Part shown: piece by piece, positions 18,248-27,811 of the stretch
Layout: each line of letters begins with the position of its first letter
Position numbering within the stretch: the stretch's first letter is position 1
Assembly (NCBI RefSeq): GCF_018100925.1
Contig: NZ_JAGJEH010000005.1
Location: 418,068-482,067 of the forward strand
Origin: Pseudoalteromonas luteoviolacea
Lineage (GTDB): Bacteria; Pseudomonadota; Gammaproteobacteria; Enterobacterales; Alteromonadaceae
DNA: 64,000 nt
Direction: 5' to 3'
Translations under genes and position numbers: made by a program
The notes under the pieces: model-generated
Database searches by the model: none
The model's input: only the letters and a program-made list of their open reading frames with translations
What the model was told of the DNA's origin: nothing

Positions 18248-19825
18248 TTAATCACTACATGTGGTCCAGGTTTGCCCATCAGTACTGCATTCCTGCACAT
18301 AAGTACCATCGTCTTGATATGTTTGGCGCTGCCATGTGCCATCGCTGTCTCTTGAGGTGATGATACGGTTGTCACCCGAATCATCGGTAATGCGCTTGTG
18401 CCAAGAAGAAAAAGGAATGTTGACGTCATCTTCAAACTCGTAGCCTGCCAAAGAGAAGTACGCCACTAACACAATTACGTCTAGAATCTCTGACTTACCA
18501 CTCATATTTAACCAGTCGTCGAGCTCAGCGATTGAATTTGCATCTTGATGAAACTCGGTCAGATACGAAACTCTATCTTTACTGTAAGACACAGATAGAA
18601 CGCGATTCTTTGTATCACTAAAGTCAACTTTGTCATCACAAGCTTGCTGTTGTGATGTACGCTCAATGCGTTTCCAGTTGTTTAGCTCATAGGTTATGCC
18701 GTCAATTTTGACTTCTAATTTCTCAGACTGGAAGCAGTGGCCGATATCGTCAGCACTGTTTTTTACCAAATCTGTTGATTGAATATAGGTGTGGTTATCG
18801 CTCCAAGGACTGGTTATTCTTTTACGGTCATATTGGACAAATAACACCGTCTCAAGATTGTCATCCATGCGTACGCGCTGATTAACTGGTGTGCTTCCGT
18901 CTTTTCCATAAATAAGAATACTTCTATACCAAACAAGCTCGTTGCTATCTGGTTGCTCTGGCGGTGTATCGAGATAGTGTAGAACACGAATTTCATGCGC
19001 GTCTACATACTCTTTTGCAAGCTTTAGATATTTCTCAACACTTGCTTGAAGTCCTTTAACAATGTCTTCAGCAAGTTTTTGTAGTGCTTCGTCACCGCTC
19101 TCGATATAGTCACTGAAGAGTTGCTGCTCAGAAATATTGTAATGCTCAATAACCTGAACGATGGTTTCGCGCATTACAATTTTTAGCTGCTCTTGAAGCG
19201 CATTGTCTGCAAGTATCGCGGTACATGTTTTATCTTTATATACATCGGTTTTGTATAGCGACTGCCACAGTACCGTGGTAAGTGGTGTAATGTGCTGCTG
19301 ATCTTCACCTTCTAGGCTCGTTAGAGTAGGTGGGAGAACCATTTGATATGCTTTTGTCACTTCACCAAGATCTTCGTCAATGGCACCAACTGGCACATCT
19401 ACATAAGTTGGTACATAGGCAGCACACTGGGCTTGCTCTTCAGTGAGCTCTAATTCATAACTACCTTTATCTGTTGAAATTACAGAGGGTTCGTTCTCAT
19501 CTTTAACCGCATTGTTATTTAAATCAAGCCAAACGGTTGCTCCTTGCACGTAGCCGTCTATCACTCGTCCACGTCGAGCATAGCGGCTATGATCATCCGT
19601 AATGGGTGGGTTGGTTGAGGTATTTCCGCCATTGTTATTCACCGTACCTGTGGTTGTATTGTTATTATTTGACGCTGTCGAGCCGGTATTTTGGCTAGGC
19701 GTATTATTGTTATTACTCAGATCAATACTGGGTCCTTTGGGGCCACCGCCGCCGCCACCACAGCCCGTAAATAAGGTGCTACAGAGTATGGCCAGTGAGA
19801 GGGTCTTTAAATGTGATTTATACAT
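18248..19825 (-). CDS. large lipoprotein with Gly and Asn tracts
   Basis: The signal peptide ends in a lipobox, LFTGC, directly followed by six glycines. A low-complexity linker rich in Asn, Thr and Ser spans about residues 35-75, then 'RRGRVIDGYVQGATVWLDLNNNAVKDENEPSVISTDKGSYELELT', which is a typical carboxypeptidase-regulatory/EF-hand-like opening domain of surface proteins. The remaining 350 residues are not recognised; the end repeats 'DSDGTWQRQTYQDDGTYVQECSTDGQTWTTCSD'. It is probably anchored in the outer membrane, with the linker holding the globular domain away from the surface. It is divergent from the giant hybrid kinase at 20140; a regulatory link is possible but not shown. Confidence 0.75.
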   Translation of the reverse strand: MYKSHLKTLSLAILCSTLFTGCGGGGGGPKGPSIDLSNNNNTPSQNTGSTASNNNNTTTGTVNNNGGNTSTNPPITDDHSRYARRGRVIDGYVQGATVWLDLNNNAVKDENEPSVISTDKGSYELELTEEQAQCAAYVPTYVDVPVGAIDEDLGEVTKAYQMVLPPTLTSLEGEDQQHITPLTTVLWQSLYKTDVYKDKTCTAILADNALQEQLKIVMRETIVQVIEHYNISEQQLFSDYIESGDEALQKLAEDIVKGLQASVEKYLKLAKEYVDAHEIRVLHYLDTPPEQPDSNELVWYRSILIYGKDGSTPVNQRVRMDDNLETVLFVQYDRKRITSPWSDNHTYIQSTDLVKNSADDIGHCFQSEKLEVKIDGITYELNNWKRIERTSQQQACDDKVDFSDTKNRVLSVSYSKDRVSYLTEFHQDANSIAELDDWLNMSGKSEILDVIVLVAYFSLAGYEFEDDVNIPFSSWHKRITDDSGDNRIITSRDSDGTWQRQTYQDDGTYVQECSTDGQTWTTCSD

Positions 19826-20139
19826 GCACGTTCCTTATTATTGGCGCAGGCTTATTGGATACTGCTGAATTTAGCTCAAATGTGTCTTTAACTATTGTTA
19901 TTAGAATCTTGACTAGCTCAGTTCAATTAAAGGCTCAGGCTGAGTCAATGTGGTAATTATAGGGAAATTAGGGGCGCGACAGATAGCGAAAAACAGACAA
20001 AAATGCGTAATAATCTGCCTTAAATCACAAATAACAACAAAGTTTGATAATTGCTAAGTTGTTGTTATTATGTAGAGCAGGTACAGAGTCTATCAACGTT
20101 AAGTATAAAAATAAGCAATAAAAACAATATATTAATAAT
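19826..20139. promoter_or_regulatory. divergent promoter region
   Basis: This 314-base region separates the lipoprotein gene and the hybrid kinase gene. It is AT-rich, with several possible promoter hexamers but no clear palindrome. No gene is seen in it. Confidence 0.5.
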
Positions 20140-23100
20140 ATGCATAGTAATCTCATCACCGCGCTTTATGTCGGTTTTTTAATTATTTTTAGTGTGCTTT
20201 TTAGCAGCGAAAGCTTTGGCAAATCTGATACGCATTTGGCTTTGGGCGTGGGAGATGGATTGCCGGGCAATCGTGTGTTTGACATCGAACGTGATCACCT
20301 TGGGTTTATGTGGATTGCCACCGGTCAAGGCCTTGCCCGATTTGATGGTGCTAACACGGTGCGCTTTTTCGCTCATAAAACACCAAATACAAGCCAGTCG
20401 ACACGCGTGCGTGATTTATTGTTTGATTCTCAAAATCGATTATGGGCTGTTGGAGATCAGGGCGTCGGAGTACTAGGTGCTAAAAGTGAGCGCTTTGAAC
20501 AGATAGAGCCGCCACAGCCACACCCACAGTTAAATGCATACAGTGTTTTTGAATCAAGCGATGGTATCGTATGGGTTGGCGCGAGATCTGGCCTTTACCA
20601 GTTTGTACAAAATCAACTTAACCCATTAACGCTGATGCTGGATGGACGTTTAATTACGCCTCAAGTTTTGTCGATAACCGAGGTCGAGCAGTCCAAAATG
20701 ATGCTCGCGACTGATAGCGGTATTATGCTTGTTGATACGAATACGTTGCGAGTCGAGTACTTATTACAAGAAAATGGCCAGCCAACTTTTGCTGACAAAG
20801 TGTGGCGTCTAAATAATGGGTCAATTTGGTTAAGCATTCATGGCTATGGCTTGGCTACCTATGAGCCCAACGAGCGTAAGCTCGATATGCGCTATATCGA
20901 CGAGAACGAGTTTGACACTGTTGGTTATGTATTTGATATCCAAGAAAGTGAAAGCAAGCTTTATGCTGCGTCACTGAACACCGGCCTACTGACTTTAAGC
21001 AATGGTAAGGTGGAGGTCAGTAATGGATTACCGCCATTGCTCTCTCTATATCAAGATCAACAAGTAAAGGCTTATGGCACTTACAGCGAAGGTGTTTCGC
21101 TGCTATCAGCCAATCACAATGCAATTAAAAACCGAGCGTTTACTCACCCAAGCGAAACCGAGCAGTATGAAATTAATGATGTAATAATTGCGGATGAGTC
21201 TATTTGGCTTGCTGATCAATTAGCTGGAGTATGCCGTTACTCGCTGGAGGGGGACTTTCAACGCTGTCTTGATACCGAAGACTTATCAGCTCAAGCTATG
21301 GCTGTATCACCGAGTAAACATGTGTGGATCAGCCTCTATAAAAGCTTGGTAAAGGTCGAACCCCAATCAATGACTGTGGTTCAACAGTTTGACTTTGAAA
21401 AATATAATATCCCCGATGCGATATACAGCATTGCAATTCAAGATGAGCAAACCATATGGCTGTCCCATAGTTTTGATGGTTTGACGCGGTTAAACCCACA
21501 TACCAAACTCATCGAGCGATTTCATAGTGGAAACTCAGGCCTGTTAAGCGATGAAATACATAGCTTGGTTCTTCATAAAAACCTCCTGTGGGTGGCTACA
21601 TCAAATGGGCTGCAAGCGTTTGATGTCAGTACACAGCGCTTTGAACTAAAAACAGAGTTAGGTGAAGGGGTTTCAAATGCGGTTTATGATCTATTTCTCA
21701 GCCCAACTGACTTCTTATTTGTTCAAACTGAAAGTGGTTTACGGGCACTCGATCTCAAAACCCAGTCATGGAAGCCCCTACCTGACAAGCTCAACAAACT
21801 GACAAATACCAGTATTGTGTTTGATGAAACGGGCTATGCGTGGTTTGCTAGTAGTTTTGGTGTGATGGGATGGTCTCCTGACAGTTCAGATTCGAAGGTT
21901 CGCTATTTTGACAAAGGGGATGGCCTGTTTACACAAGGGTACTTAGGTAGTGCTGGTACTGTTTTTGAGCGACAACTTGTTTTTATTGCGCCAGATGGCA
22001 TGACTTTACTCGGCCCTGACAAACTTGGTTTTTCTGATGCGATGCCTAAAGTAAGTGAGTTTGAACTCACTTTTGCAAACGGGCAATCGAAGCGCTATTT
22101 TCATCAAGAGAATTTGTTGGCGCTTCCTTACGAGCACGCAAGTATGCGCTTTGTGCTTGCTAACAACAACTTTACCAGTGTTTCTAAACAACAATTTCGG
22201 TATAAGCTTGAAGGGGTCGCTAACACTTGGGTTGATCTGGGAAAAAGCCGTGTATTAATGATCCCCAAACTGGCTCATGGCCAATACAACTTGCTACTGC
22301 AAAGTACAGACAGTGACGGAAATTGGTCGCAGAACATCAGTGGATTTTCTTTTACGATTAAAACGCCATGGTATGCGACTGTGTGGGCGTATTGTGTATA
22401 TGCCCTCAGTGCGATATTGATGTTATATATTGTTTATCAAATTCGCATTGCAGCTTTGAAACGGATCCAAACCGCATTGGAGACCGAAGTTGCTGAGCAA
22501 ACACGAGAAATAAGTAAACAAAACAAGCTGCTTACAGAAAAGTCTGAGGCATTGGCACAAGCACAAGCACAGCGAACTCTGCTATTAAAAACACTTTCTC
22601 ACGAACTTATGACGCCTGTTTCTTTAATTCAAGGGCCAGCTGAGCAACTCAACAGAGCTCAACAGCCTGATGAGCGCAGCAAAATGGCAAACATCGTGAT
22701 TAGCAATGCCAAGCGTTTAAAGGTATTAATAGAGCAGTTAATGCGGGTGTCTAACCTTAATCAAGAATCTCAGTTGCCGATTGTCAGCCCGACGCAGTCA
22801 CTCACCAGCTTTAATTTGTCCCAAATTTGTCTAGAGCAGATAGCTGCATTTGGCCCAATGGCTGAACAAAGCGACATTACGATTAACACAAATGTTGAAG
22901 ACGATATCCATGTTTTGGCTCGCCCAGATCAACTCGAACAATGTGTGAGTAACTTATTAAGCAATGCGATTAAATATAGCGCTGTGGGTAAAACTGTATC
23001 CCTCTCTCTGAGTTTGCAAGGTGATGAAACAGAGCCCCGCTGTATTTTGCAAGTTCAAGACGAAGGGGTAGGTATTGAGCCAAGTGAATTGGATGCCATT

Positions 23101-24132
23101 TTTACACCCGAATATCGAACCGATACAGGTAAACGGCAAAACGTTGGCTTGGGCATCGGATTGAGTGTTGTAAAGGCGATCGCAGATGAACTGAACGGGT
23201 CCATTGATGTTGTGTCGTCGTTAGGCAAGGGCAGTGAGTTTAGTTTGGCCTTCAATGCACTTCCTGCCATATCGGGTTCTGAAAATGAGGCCCTAGTATC
23301 TAGTTCGCGCCATGATTTGAGCGATAAGACTGTTCTTATCGTCGACGACACGCCAGATATGCTGACTTTGCTCAGTAGTATTTTTGAGCATGACTACAAA
23401 GTAGAGGTTGCTGTCGATGGTGCACAAGGCCTTGAAGTGGCAAAAGCACAACTTCCAGATCTGATTATTTCCGATGTGATGATGCCAAAGCTTGATGGTT
23501 TTGGATTACTGAGCCGTATTAAACAAGACCCGTTAACTGCGCATATTCCGGTTATTTTATTAACGGCCAACTTAAATGAACAGAGAGAACTTGAAGGTCT
23601 CAGCCGTCAAGCCGATGATTACATAACTAAACCGTTTAGCGTACCAGCGTTAGAGCTTAAAGTCCGCAATGTGTTTTCGCACTATGCAGCCAATGCTGCA
23701 AGATGGCATGCGCGCATTGAGCAAGGGGATAAAAAAGCAGCTGACAGTTTACCTATGTTGCCAAAATTTGAGTTTAAAGATGAACCGCACATCTATGACT
23801 TTTTGGATAAACTAGATGGGGTGATCCACGAGCGCTACCAAAACCCAGACATTACCGTGTCTGAGCTTGCTAAAGAGATGGCACTGAGTGAGCGGCAACT
23901 GCATCGAAAACTCACGGCGATCATTTCCATGGGGGCAAATGAGTACCTTAGAACGTACCGCCTGTATCAAGCGATCACCCCTTTATTGCATGGTAAAAGT
24001 GTGGCGGTTGTGTCGGAACTGGTTGGGTTCAATTCGGCATCTTACTTTAGTGCATGCTTTAAAAAGCAATATGGCATGACGGCCAAAAGTTATGTGCAAA
24101 AGCAACGAGATAAACACCAGTTAAAATTGTAA
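20140..24132 (+). CDS. hybrid two-component system protein: beta-propeller sensor, kinase, receiver and AraC output
   Basis: At 1330 residues this has the full HTCS layout: signal peptide (cut near SFGKS), about 14 two-component-regulator propeller repeats of the 'GLPGNRVFDIERDHLGFMWIAT' kind (to about residue 640), a Y_Y_Y domain, a TM helix near 745-765, a coiled coil, HisKA 'LSHELMTP' (His821), HATPase ('NLLSNAIKYS', 'DEGVGI', 'GLGIGLSVVKAI'), a receiver with 'ISDVMMPKLDG' (Asp1112), and a C-terminal AraC HTH. HTCS proteins are known mainly as polysaccharide or oligosaccharide sensors that act directly on DNA. No carbohydrate-use genes are adjacent, so the target is unknown; the divergent lipoprotein is the nearest candidate. 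Confidence 0.9.
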   Translation: MHSNLITALYVGFLIIFSVLFSSESFGKSDTHLALGVGDGLPGNRVFDIERDHLGFMWIATGQGLARFDGANTVRFFAHKTPNTSQSTRVRDLLFDSQNRLWAVGDQGVGVLGAKSERFEQIEPPQPHPQLNAYSVFESSDGIVWVGARSGLYQFVQNQLNPLTLMLDGRLITPQVLSITEVEQSKMMLATDSGIMLVDTNTLRVEYLLQENGQPTFADKVWRLNNGSIWLSIHGYGLATYEPNERKLDMRYIDENEFDTVGYVFDIQESESKLYAASLNTGLLTLSNGKVEVSNGLPPLLSLYQDQQVKAYGTYSEGVSLLSANHNAIKNRAFTHPSETEQYEINDVIIADESIWLADQLAGVCRYSLEGDFQRCLDTEDLSAQAMAVSPSKHVWISLYKSLVKVEPQSMTVVQQFDFEKYNIPDAIYSIAIQDEQTIWLSHSFDGLTRLNPHTKLIERFHSGNSGLLSDEIHSLVLHKNLLWVATSNGLQAFDVSTQRFELKTELGEGVSNAVYDLFLSPTDFLFVQTESGLRALDLKTQSWKPLPDKLNKLTNTSIVFDETGYAWFASSFGVMGWSPDSSDSKVRYFDKGDGLFTQGYLGSAGTVFERQLVFIAPDGMTLLGPDKLGFSDAMPKVSEFELTFANGQSKRYFHQENLLALPYEHASMRFVLANNNFTSVSKQQFRYKLEGVANTWVDLGKSRVLMIPKLAHGQYNLLLQSTDSDGNWSQNISGFSFTIKTPWYATVWAYCVYALSAILMLYIVYQIRIAALKRIQTALETEVAEQTREISKQNKLLTEKSEALAQAQAQRTLLLKTLSHELMTPVSLIQGPAEQLNRAQQPDERSKMANIVISNAKRLKVLIEQLMRVSNLNQESQLPIVSPTQSLTSFNLSQICLEQIAAFGPMAEQSDITINTNVEDDIHVLARPDQLEQCVSNLLSNAIKYSAVGKTVSLSLSLQGDETEPRCILQVQDEGVGIEPSELDAIFTPEYRTDTGKRQNVGLGIGLSVVKAIADELNGSIDVVSSLGKGSEFSLAFNALPAISGSENEALVSSSRHDLSDKTVLIVDDTPDMLTLLSSIFEHDYKVEVAVDGAQGLEVAKAQLPDLIISDVMMPKLDGFGLLSRIKQDPLTAHIPVILLTANLNEQRELEGLSRQADDYITKPFSVPALELKVRNVFSHYAANAARWHARIEQGDKKAADSLPMLPKFEFKDEPHIYDFLDKLDGVIHERYQNPDITVSELAKEMALSERQLHRKLTAIISMGANEYLRTYRLYQAITPLLHGKSVAVVSELVGFNSASYFSACFKKQYGMTAKSYVQKQRDKHQLKL

Positions 24133-24145
24133 TAATGTCAAAATA

Positions 24146-24181
24146 GCCAGTGTTGGGTGCTAAGTATTCCTCAACATTGGC
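24146..24181 (+). terminator. hairpin after the hybrid kinase gene
   Basis: GCCAGTGTTG pairs with CAACATTGGC (one G-U wobble), with a 16-base loop, just past the stop. It lacks a T run, so it may slow or end transcription only weakly. Confidence 0.45.
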
Positions 24182-24575
24182 AATTGAGTTATACATTTAA
24201 AATAGCTCAGTTGTTTTCAGATCCCTCTCTGGGCGACATTCTTAGAGCACAGCTCTGATCTGCGACGATTGCCACCCTACATTGCTTGAGTATGGAGTTG
24301 GTGAATACCATAGGAAACACGCAAATAATGATTGGGTATTACTTAGTGTTAACTTGATGTCGATGTTGCTTACTTGTGTATTAAAAGAAGCGGCGCAAAT
24401 GAGTGCAGGCATTGAAATGAGAGAAGCTAATTACATTGTATATTCTTTATTAATTAGCGTTAAAGTCTCCGGCCTATAGCAGTGCGAGTTTATATTGTGG
24501 TGAGGAACCAAACAGGTAGCCTTAAAAGGTTGCTCGGTGAGCGCATTACAGGAAAAGTATTTGTAGCTTAATAAG
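24182..24575. other. non-coding stretch
   Basis: A 65-codon frame at 24282-24479 begins with TTG, has no ribosome site and shows no recognisable domain, so I do not call it. AGAGC-ACA-GCTCT near 24243-24256 is a small hairpin. Nothing else is seen. Confidence 0.5.
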
Positions 24576-24601
24576 GCGGGAGCGTTAAGCTTCTCTCCCG
24601 C
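24576..24601 (-). terminator. hairpin after the acetyltransferase gene
   Basis: GCGGGAG and CTCCCGC form a 7-bp GC-rich stem 9 bases past the stop of the minus-strand gene. The following bases hold few T residues, so termination may be modest. Confidence 0.5.
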
Positions 24602-24610
24602 TAACTTGGT

Positions 24611-25117
24611 TTAAGATGTTGCACTAAAGGCGTTGTGATACGTGACGACAGCAGTAGGCACGTATTGGGTAAATGCACACACCTGGAAGTATTCTGGTGG
24701 CACGTCGGCTAACACTAGCTTTTCATTGGTCACAAATCCAAAGCGGCTGTAATACGCCGGATCTCCAAGCACCACACAGCCTTTAGCATGTGTATGCTTA
24801 AGCACTTCAAGCGCCTTATTGATTAATAGCGAACCTATGCCTTGACCTTGCTGAGCAGGGGAAACTGCTACAGGGCCCAATCCAAACCAGCCATTTTGAT
24901 TGTCCGAGAGTACAACTGGGGAGATAGCCACATAGCCTATTACTGCACCTTCATACTCAGCCACGAGCGATATTGTGAGTGCATTTGCCTGCCTCAAAGC
25001 TCGAATCACAAAATGTTCGCACTGATTTGAATACGTAACTTCAGAAAATGCGGCTTGAGTTAGCGACTCTATGTGCTCTGCGTCACGGGATTGTTCGTCT
25101 CGAATATAAACGTTCAT
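24611..25117 (-). CDS. GNAT acetyltransferase, YhbS-like
   Basis: A complete GNAT fold in 168 residues: 'VYIRDEQSRDAEHIESLTQAAF' at the start, 'VAEYEGAVIGYVAISPV', the beta-bulge 'WFGLGPVAVSPAQQGQGIGSLLINKALEVL' with the Q/RxxGxG/A acetyl-CoA loop (QQGQGIG), and 'GCVVLGDPAYYSRFGF', typical of the YhbS (COG3153) group. These transfer acetyl groups from acetyl-CoA to small amines or protein N-termini; the substrate here is unknown. Single gene. Confidence 0.85.
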   Translation of the reverse strand: MNVYIRDEQSRDAEHIESLTQAAFSEVTYSNQCEHFVIRALRQANALTISLVAEYEGAVIGYVAISPVVLSDNQNGWFGLGPVAVSPAQQGQGIGSLLINKALEVLKHTHAKGCVVLGDPAYYSRFGFVTNEKLVLADVPPEYFQVCAFTQYVPTAVVTYHNAFSATS

Positions 25118-25335
25118 TTTGACTCCTAGATAGTCATTGGTATTTTTTGCGATGCTTTATTACGATGAGTGTGACTCTAAACTGTAAAGTAATAGACAGG
25201 TCAATAGGGTGATGGGAGCAAAGTTGTTTTCAACACTTAAAAAATGCGTCATGCCATCTGATGTTCAAAGTATAAGTGCTTGATAAAAATAGAGTAGAGA
25301 TGCTATGTTGCAACTTTATGTCGCAAGGAGGGATC

Positions 25336-26631
25336 ATGAGTACTCAAACTTTAAAAGCGCTGTGTAACCTTGTTATTGATAAAGATTTTCAGGCGTTAAC
25401 CAGCCGCTGCGAGCAAAACTCAGTACTTGAACTGTTCTCATTAGATGAAAATCGTAAGTCAGCTGTGTTAGCCTGGTTGCTAGATCCTATGGCGGGCCAC
25501 CAACAGGGGGATTATTTTTTAAGAGCTTTGCTAAATCATGTATACAGCTGCGCCAGTGATGAGCAGCTTGAGCTATTCCCCTCAGCTTTTGAACTTGCCT
25601 CAAGCTCATTTTGCCAAACAAAAGTGATGACAGAACTACAAGCCAATAGCGCGCGTATTGATCTCGCATTGCTGGACCCTAATCAGGAGCTATTGATAAT
25701 CATCGAGCGAAAAGATGGCTCGAAGCTTCATAACGATCAACTTAAAAAATATGCCAACTGGGCAGAGAAAAACTACTCAGGTTGGAAAAAGGTATATATT
25801 TTATCTGATAGCCACTTTCAACATCATGGTGCGCAATATGATAAACGTTATGTGAAAGTTGACGACACATGGCTACAGGATGCGTTAAGAGATTTGTTTG
25901 ACAGGGCATTACTTACATCTAAACACGAGCATCAGCTCAAAGACTTGTATCATTATGTATTTGGTACTTGGTCAGAAAAAACAGATCCCTATTATCAAGG
26001 TCGCAGCAAGTTATTAAAACAGGTGTCGGCAGGTCACTGTGAGCTTATCCGTCAACTTGAGTCTGAGTTTATTAAGGTTGGCACGCGGCGCTGCGCTTTG
26101 ATCACTGTAACACCAGCAATGTTTTTTGGAAAAATACTCCCCGCCAAACAGAAGTATGACGATGATACCCTTCAAAAGGCACTTATTGTGCAAAAGCATC
26201 ACAACGTGTTTGAGCAGCTTCATGGCCTCAATGAGTTTGATTTATTTAACGAATGGATAAAAAAGACGTTTCCTAATTTTGTTACTGAGATCTATTCAGA
26301 CTCGGTGATTTGCATGCTTAAAAAACACCGCCCCGCAAGTGGGTATTGGCCATATTATCTTGATTTTGAGCGTAAAAAATCAGATGACAATGAAATTTAC
26401 TACACCCTCACAATCCATGTGTGTAGAAAAGGCCTAAAGAGCCACCATGAACTAGCGGAGCAAGTTGCTGAATCTTATGAGATGAAACGACAGAGCAACT
26501 GGCGATTTAGACACCTGAGTTTAATCGAACGATTTGATAGTCTTGATTTTAATGAGCAAAGTGATGTATTTCTTGCTGTGGTTGAGCTTGAAAAACGCCT
26601 AACACCTTACAATGTGTTGGAAAACCAGTAA
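25336..26631 (+). CDS. PD-(D/E)XK nuclease-like protein
   Basis: ATG at 25336 has AAGGAGGG, an almost perfect ribosome site, so I prefer it to the frame start at 25276. The 431-residue product opens with 'NSVLELFSLDENRKSAVLAWLLDPMAGHQQGDYFLRALLNHV', then 'RIDLALLDPNQELLIIIERKDGSKLHNDQLKKYANWAEKNY', which fits the D-x(n)-(D/E)-x-K core (here Asp, then Glu-Arg-Lys) of the PD-(D/E)XK superfamily, PDDEXK_4-like. Such proteins are common in accessory defence loci but also stand alone. No partner is adjacent. Strong translation signals suggest a functioning gene. Substrate unknown. Confidence 0.7.
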   Translation: MSTQTLKALCNLVIDKDFQALTSRCEQNSVLELFSLDENRKSAVLAWLLDPMAGHQQGDYFLRALLNHVYSCASDEQLELFPSAFELASSSFCQTKVMTELQANSARIDLALLDPNQELLIIIERKDGSKLHNDQLKKYANWAEKNYSGWKKVYILSDSHFQHHGAQYDKRYVKVDDTWLQDALRDLFDRALLTSKHEHQLKDLYHYVFGTWSEKTDPYYQGRSKLLKQVSAGHCELIRQLESEFIKVGTRRCALITVTPAMFFGKILPAKQKYDDDTLQKALIVQKHHNVFEQLHGLNEFDLFNEWIKKTFPNFVTEIYSDSVICMLKKHRPASGYWPYYLDFERKKSDDNEIYYTLTIHVCRKGLKSHHELAEQVAESYEMKRQSNWRFRHLSLIERFDSLDFNEQSDVFLAVVELEKRLTPYNVLENQ

Positions 26632-27134
26632 GGTTCAAGGTAATCAAAAACAATGAACAAGGTTTAATAAATGGCAGAGTGCGCAACTAGTTGCCTGTAT
26701 GCCAACATAGTAATAAGGCACATCTCACCGTCTTTTTGTTAATCAGTAAAGCTCATTAGTTGTATATTTTCACTATTGTTTAAATTGAATTTGGCATGGC
26801 TTCAGCTTCAATATATTGGTTTCGCTTTGGGCTATATATTTTATGTAAAAGGACCTGATTTAGCGCGTGTTTAGTGGCTGTTTTACAGTGCTCAAGTGGA
26901 CGATAAAGACGCTTATTATTTGCAGAGTCCGAACTTGTTATTTGTGACTGAGAACATTTCAAGTTATATCATGACTTGTACACCAACACTTTGATGATTC
27001 TAACTGAGGCTGCTTTATAACATTAAATTCATGCACTTACCCAATATCTCATTGGTAATTGAAGATTTTTTCACACCCAGCAGATTAAAATCTTAACACT
27101 ATTTTTTCATAGGATAATTTTTAGGTGATCTACA
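26632..27134. other. non-coding stretch before the lone XRE gene
   Basis: AT-rich; a 60-codon minus-strand frame at 26780-26962 has no ribosome site or domain and is not called. No other structure is seen until the operator-like repeat. Confidence 0.5.
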
Positions 27135-27152
27135 ATGGATATAAAATGGATA
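27135..27152 (+). promoter_or_regulatory. ATGGATA direct repeat, candidate operator of the XRE gene
   Basis: ATGGATA occurs twice with an 11-base period, one helical turn apart, about 40 bases before the XRE start codon. The spacing suits two monomers of a small helix-turn-helix regulator on one DNA face. Confidence 0.4.
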
Positions 27153-27192
27153 CCGTTTAAATAACTTGATCACTTACTTATAAGGAAATTGT

Positions 27193-27465
27193 ATGGTTAG
27201 TAGATTTATGAGACATGACGCAGTCAGGCGCAGGTTAGTAATAAATAAATTGATGGTCGAAATGCAAAACAATTTAAGGAGCACCAGAAAAAGTAACAAC
27301 TTAACGCAAAAGCAACTTGGGGATAAACTCAACGTTGACCAAGCGACGATCAGTAATTTTGAAACCGGTAAAACCTATATGACCATGGAGCTGGTGTACG
27401 AGATGTATTTAATATTTGGCGATGAGTTTTGTTTACCGAATATCCAGTATTTTGAAAGGAAGTAA
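27193..27465 (+). CDS. small XRE-type helix-turn-helix protein (lone)
   Basis: The 90-residue product carries 'LRSTRKSNNLTQKQLGDKLNVDQATISNFETGKTYMTMEL', a canonical XRE helix-turn-helix, after a short basic N-terminus and before 'VYEMYLIFGDEFCLPNIQYF'. AAGGAA lies 7 bases upstream of the ATG. Its helix-turn-helix is close in style to the two small XRE proteins near 15.7 and 17.2 kb, but it has no membrane-protein partner here. The region after it holds a nested inverted-repeat element. Target genes unknown. Confidence 0.8.
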   Translation: MVSRFMRHDAVRRRLVINKLMVEMQNNLRSTRKSNNLTQKQLGDKLNVDQATISNFETGKTYMTMELVYEMYLIFGDEFCLPNIQYFERK

Positions 27466-27683
27466 ATACACGATATTACATCGAGAAATTGCGTGGCAAA
27501 GATATGCAGTGACGAGGCTTACCTGTATTCCATTCTCAACCACGCAAAGCAACTAAAAATGTCAGTACAGGATCGTTATCAGAAAGTATCCTGAGCAACT
27601 CGTTGGTGAAAAACGGCTGGGCAAAAATGGCAAACTGCTTTTTTAACTGCAATATGTTCCAGACTCACTTCAGTTGTGGACAG

Positions 27684-27742
27684 GTAAGGTCGAGGAGTGA
27701 CAGGCGTTTTAGACCTTACGGTGATTGCAAGGGAAAACGCCT
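27684..27742. ncRNA. pseudoknot-like pair of interleaved inverted repeats (speculative)
   Basis: GTAAGGTC (27684-27691) pairs with GACCTTAC (27712-27719). AGGCGTTTT (27702-27710), which lies in the loop of the first, pairs with AAAACGCCT (27734-27742) outside it. Both stems are perfect and they interleave, which is H-type pseudoknot topology rather than a nested hairpin. It could be a structured RNA, a recombination site or chance. Flanks at 27466-27811 hold no gene I can support. Confidence 0.35.
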
Positions 27743-27811
27743 AATGAGGGGCTTGTTTCAAAAATGGAGCTCTAGCTTTTGCTTGTGAGCAAGAGGCAGG
27801 AGGCCCAAAAC

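Noticed and set aside
24282..24479. 65-codon frame in the gap after the hybrid kinase
   Set aside because: TTG start, no ribosome site, no domain and low-complexity hydrophobic content.
27700..27760. Possible integron attC-like site (GCCTAAT near an inverted repeat)
   Set aside because: The paired GTTAGGC-type core is missing and no integrase or cassette array is seen.
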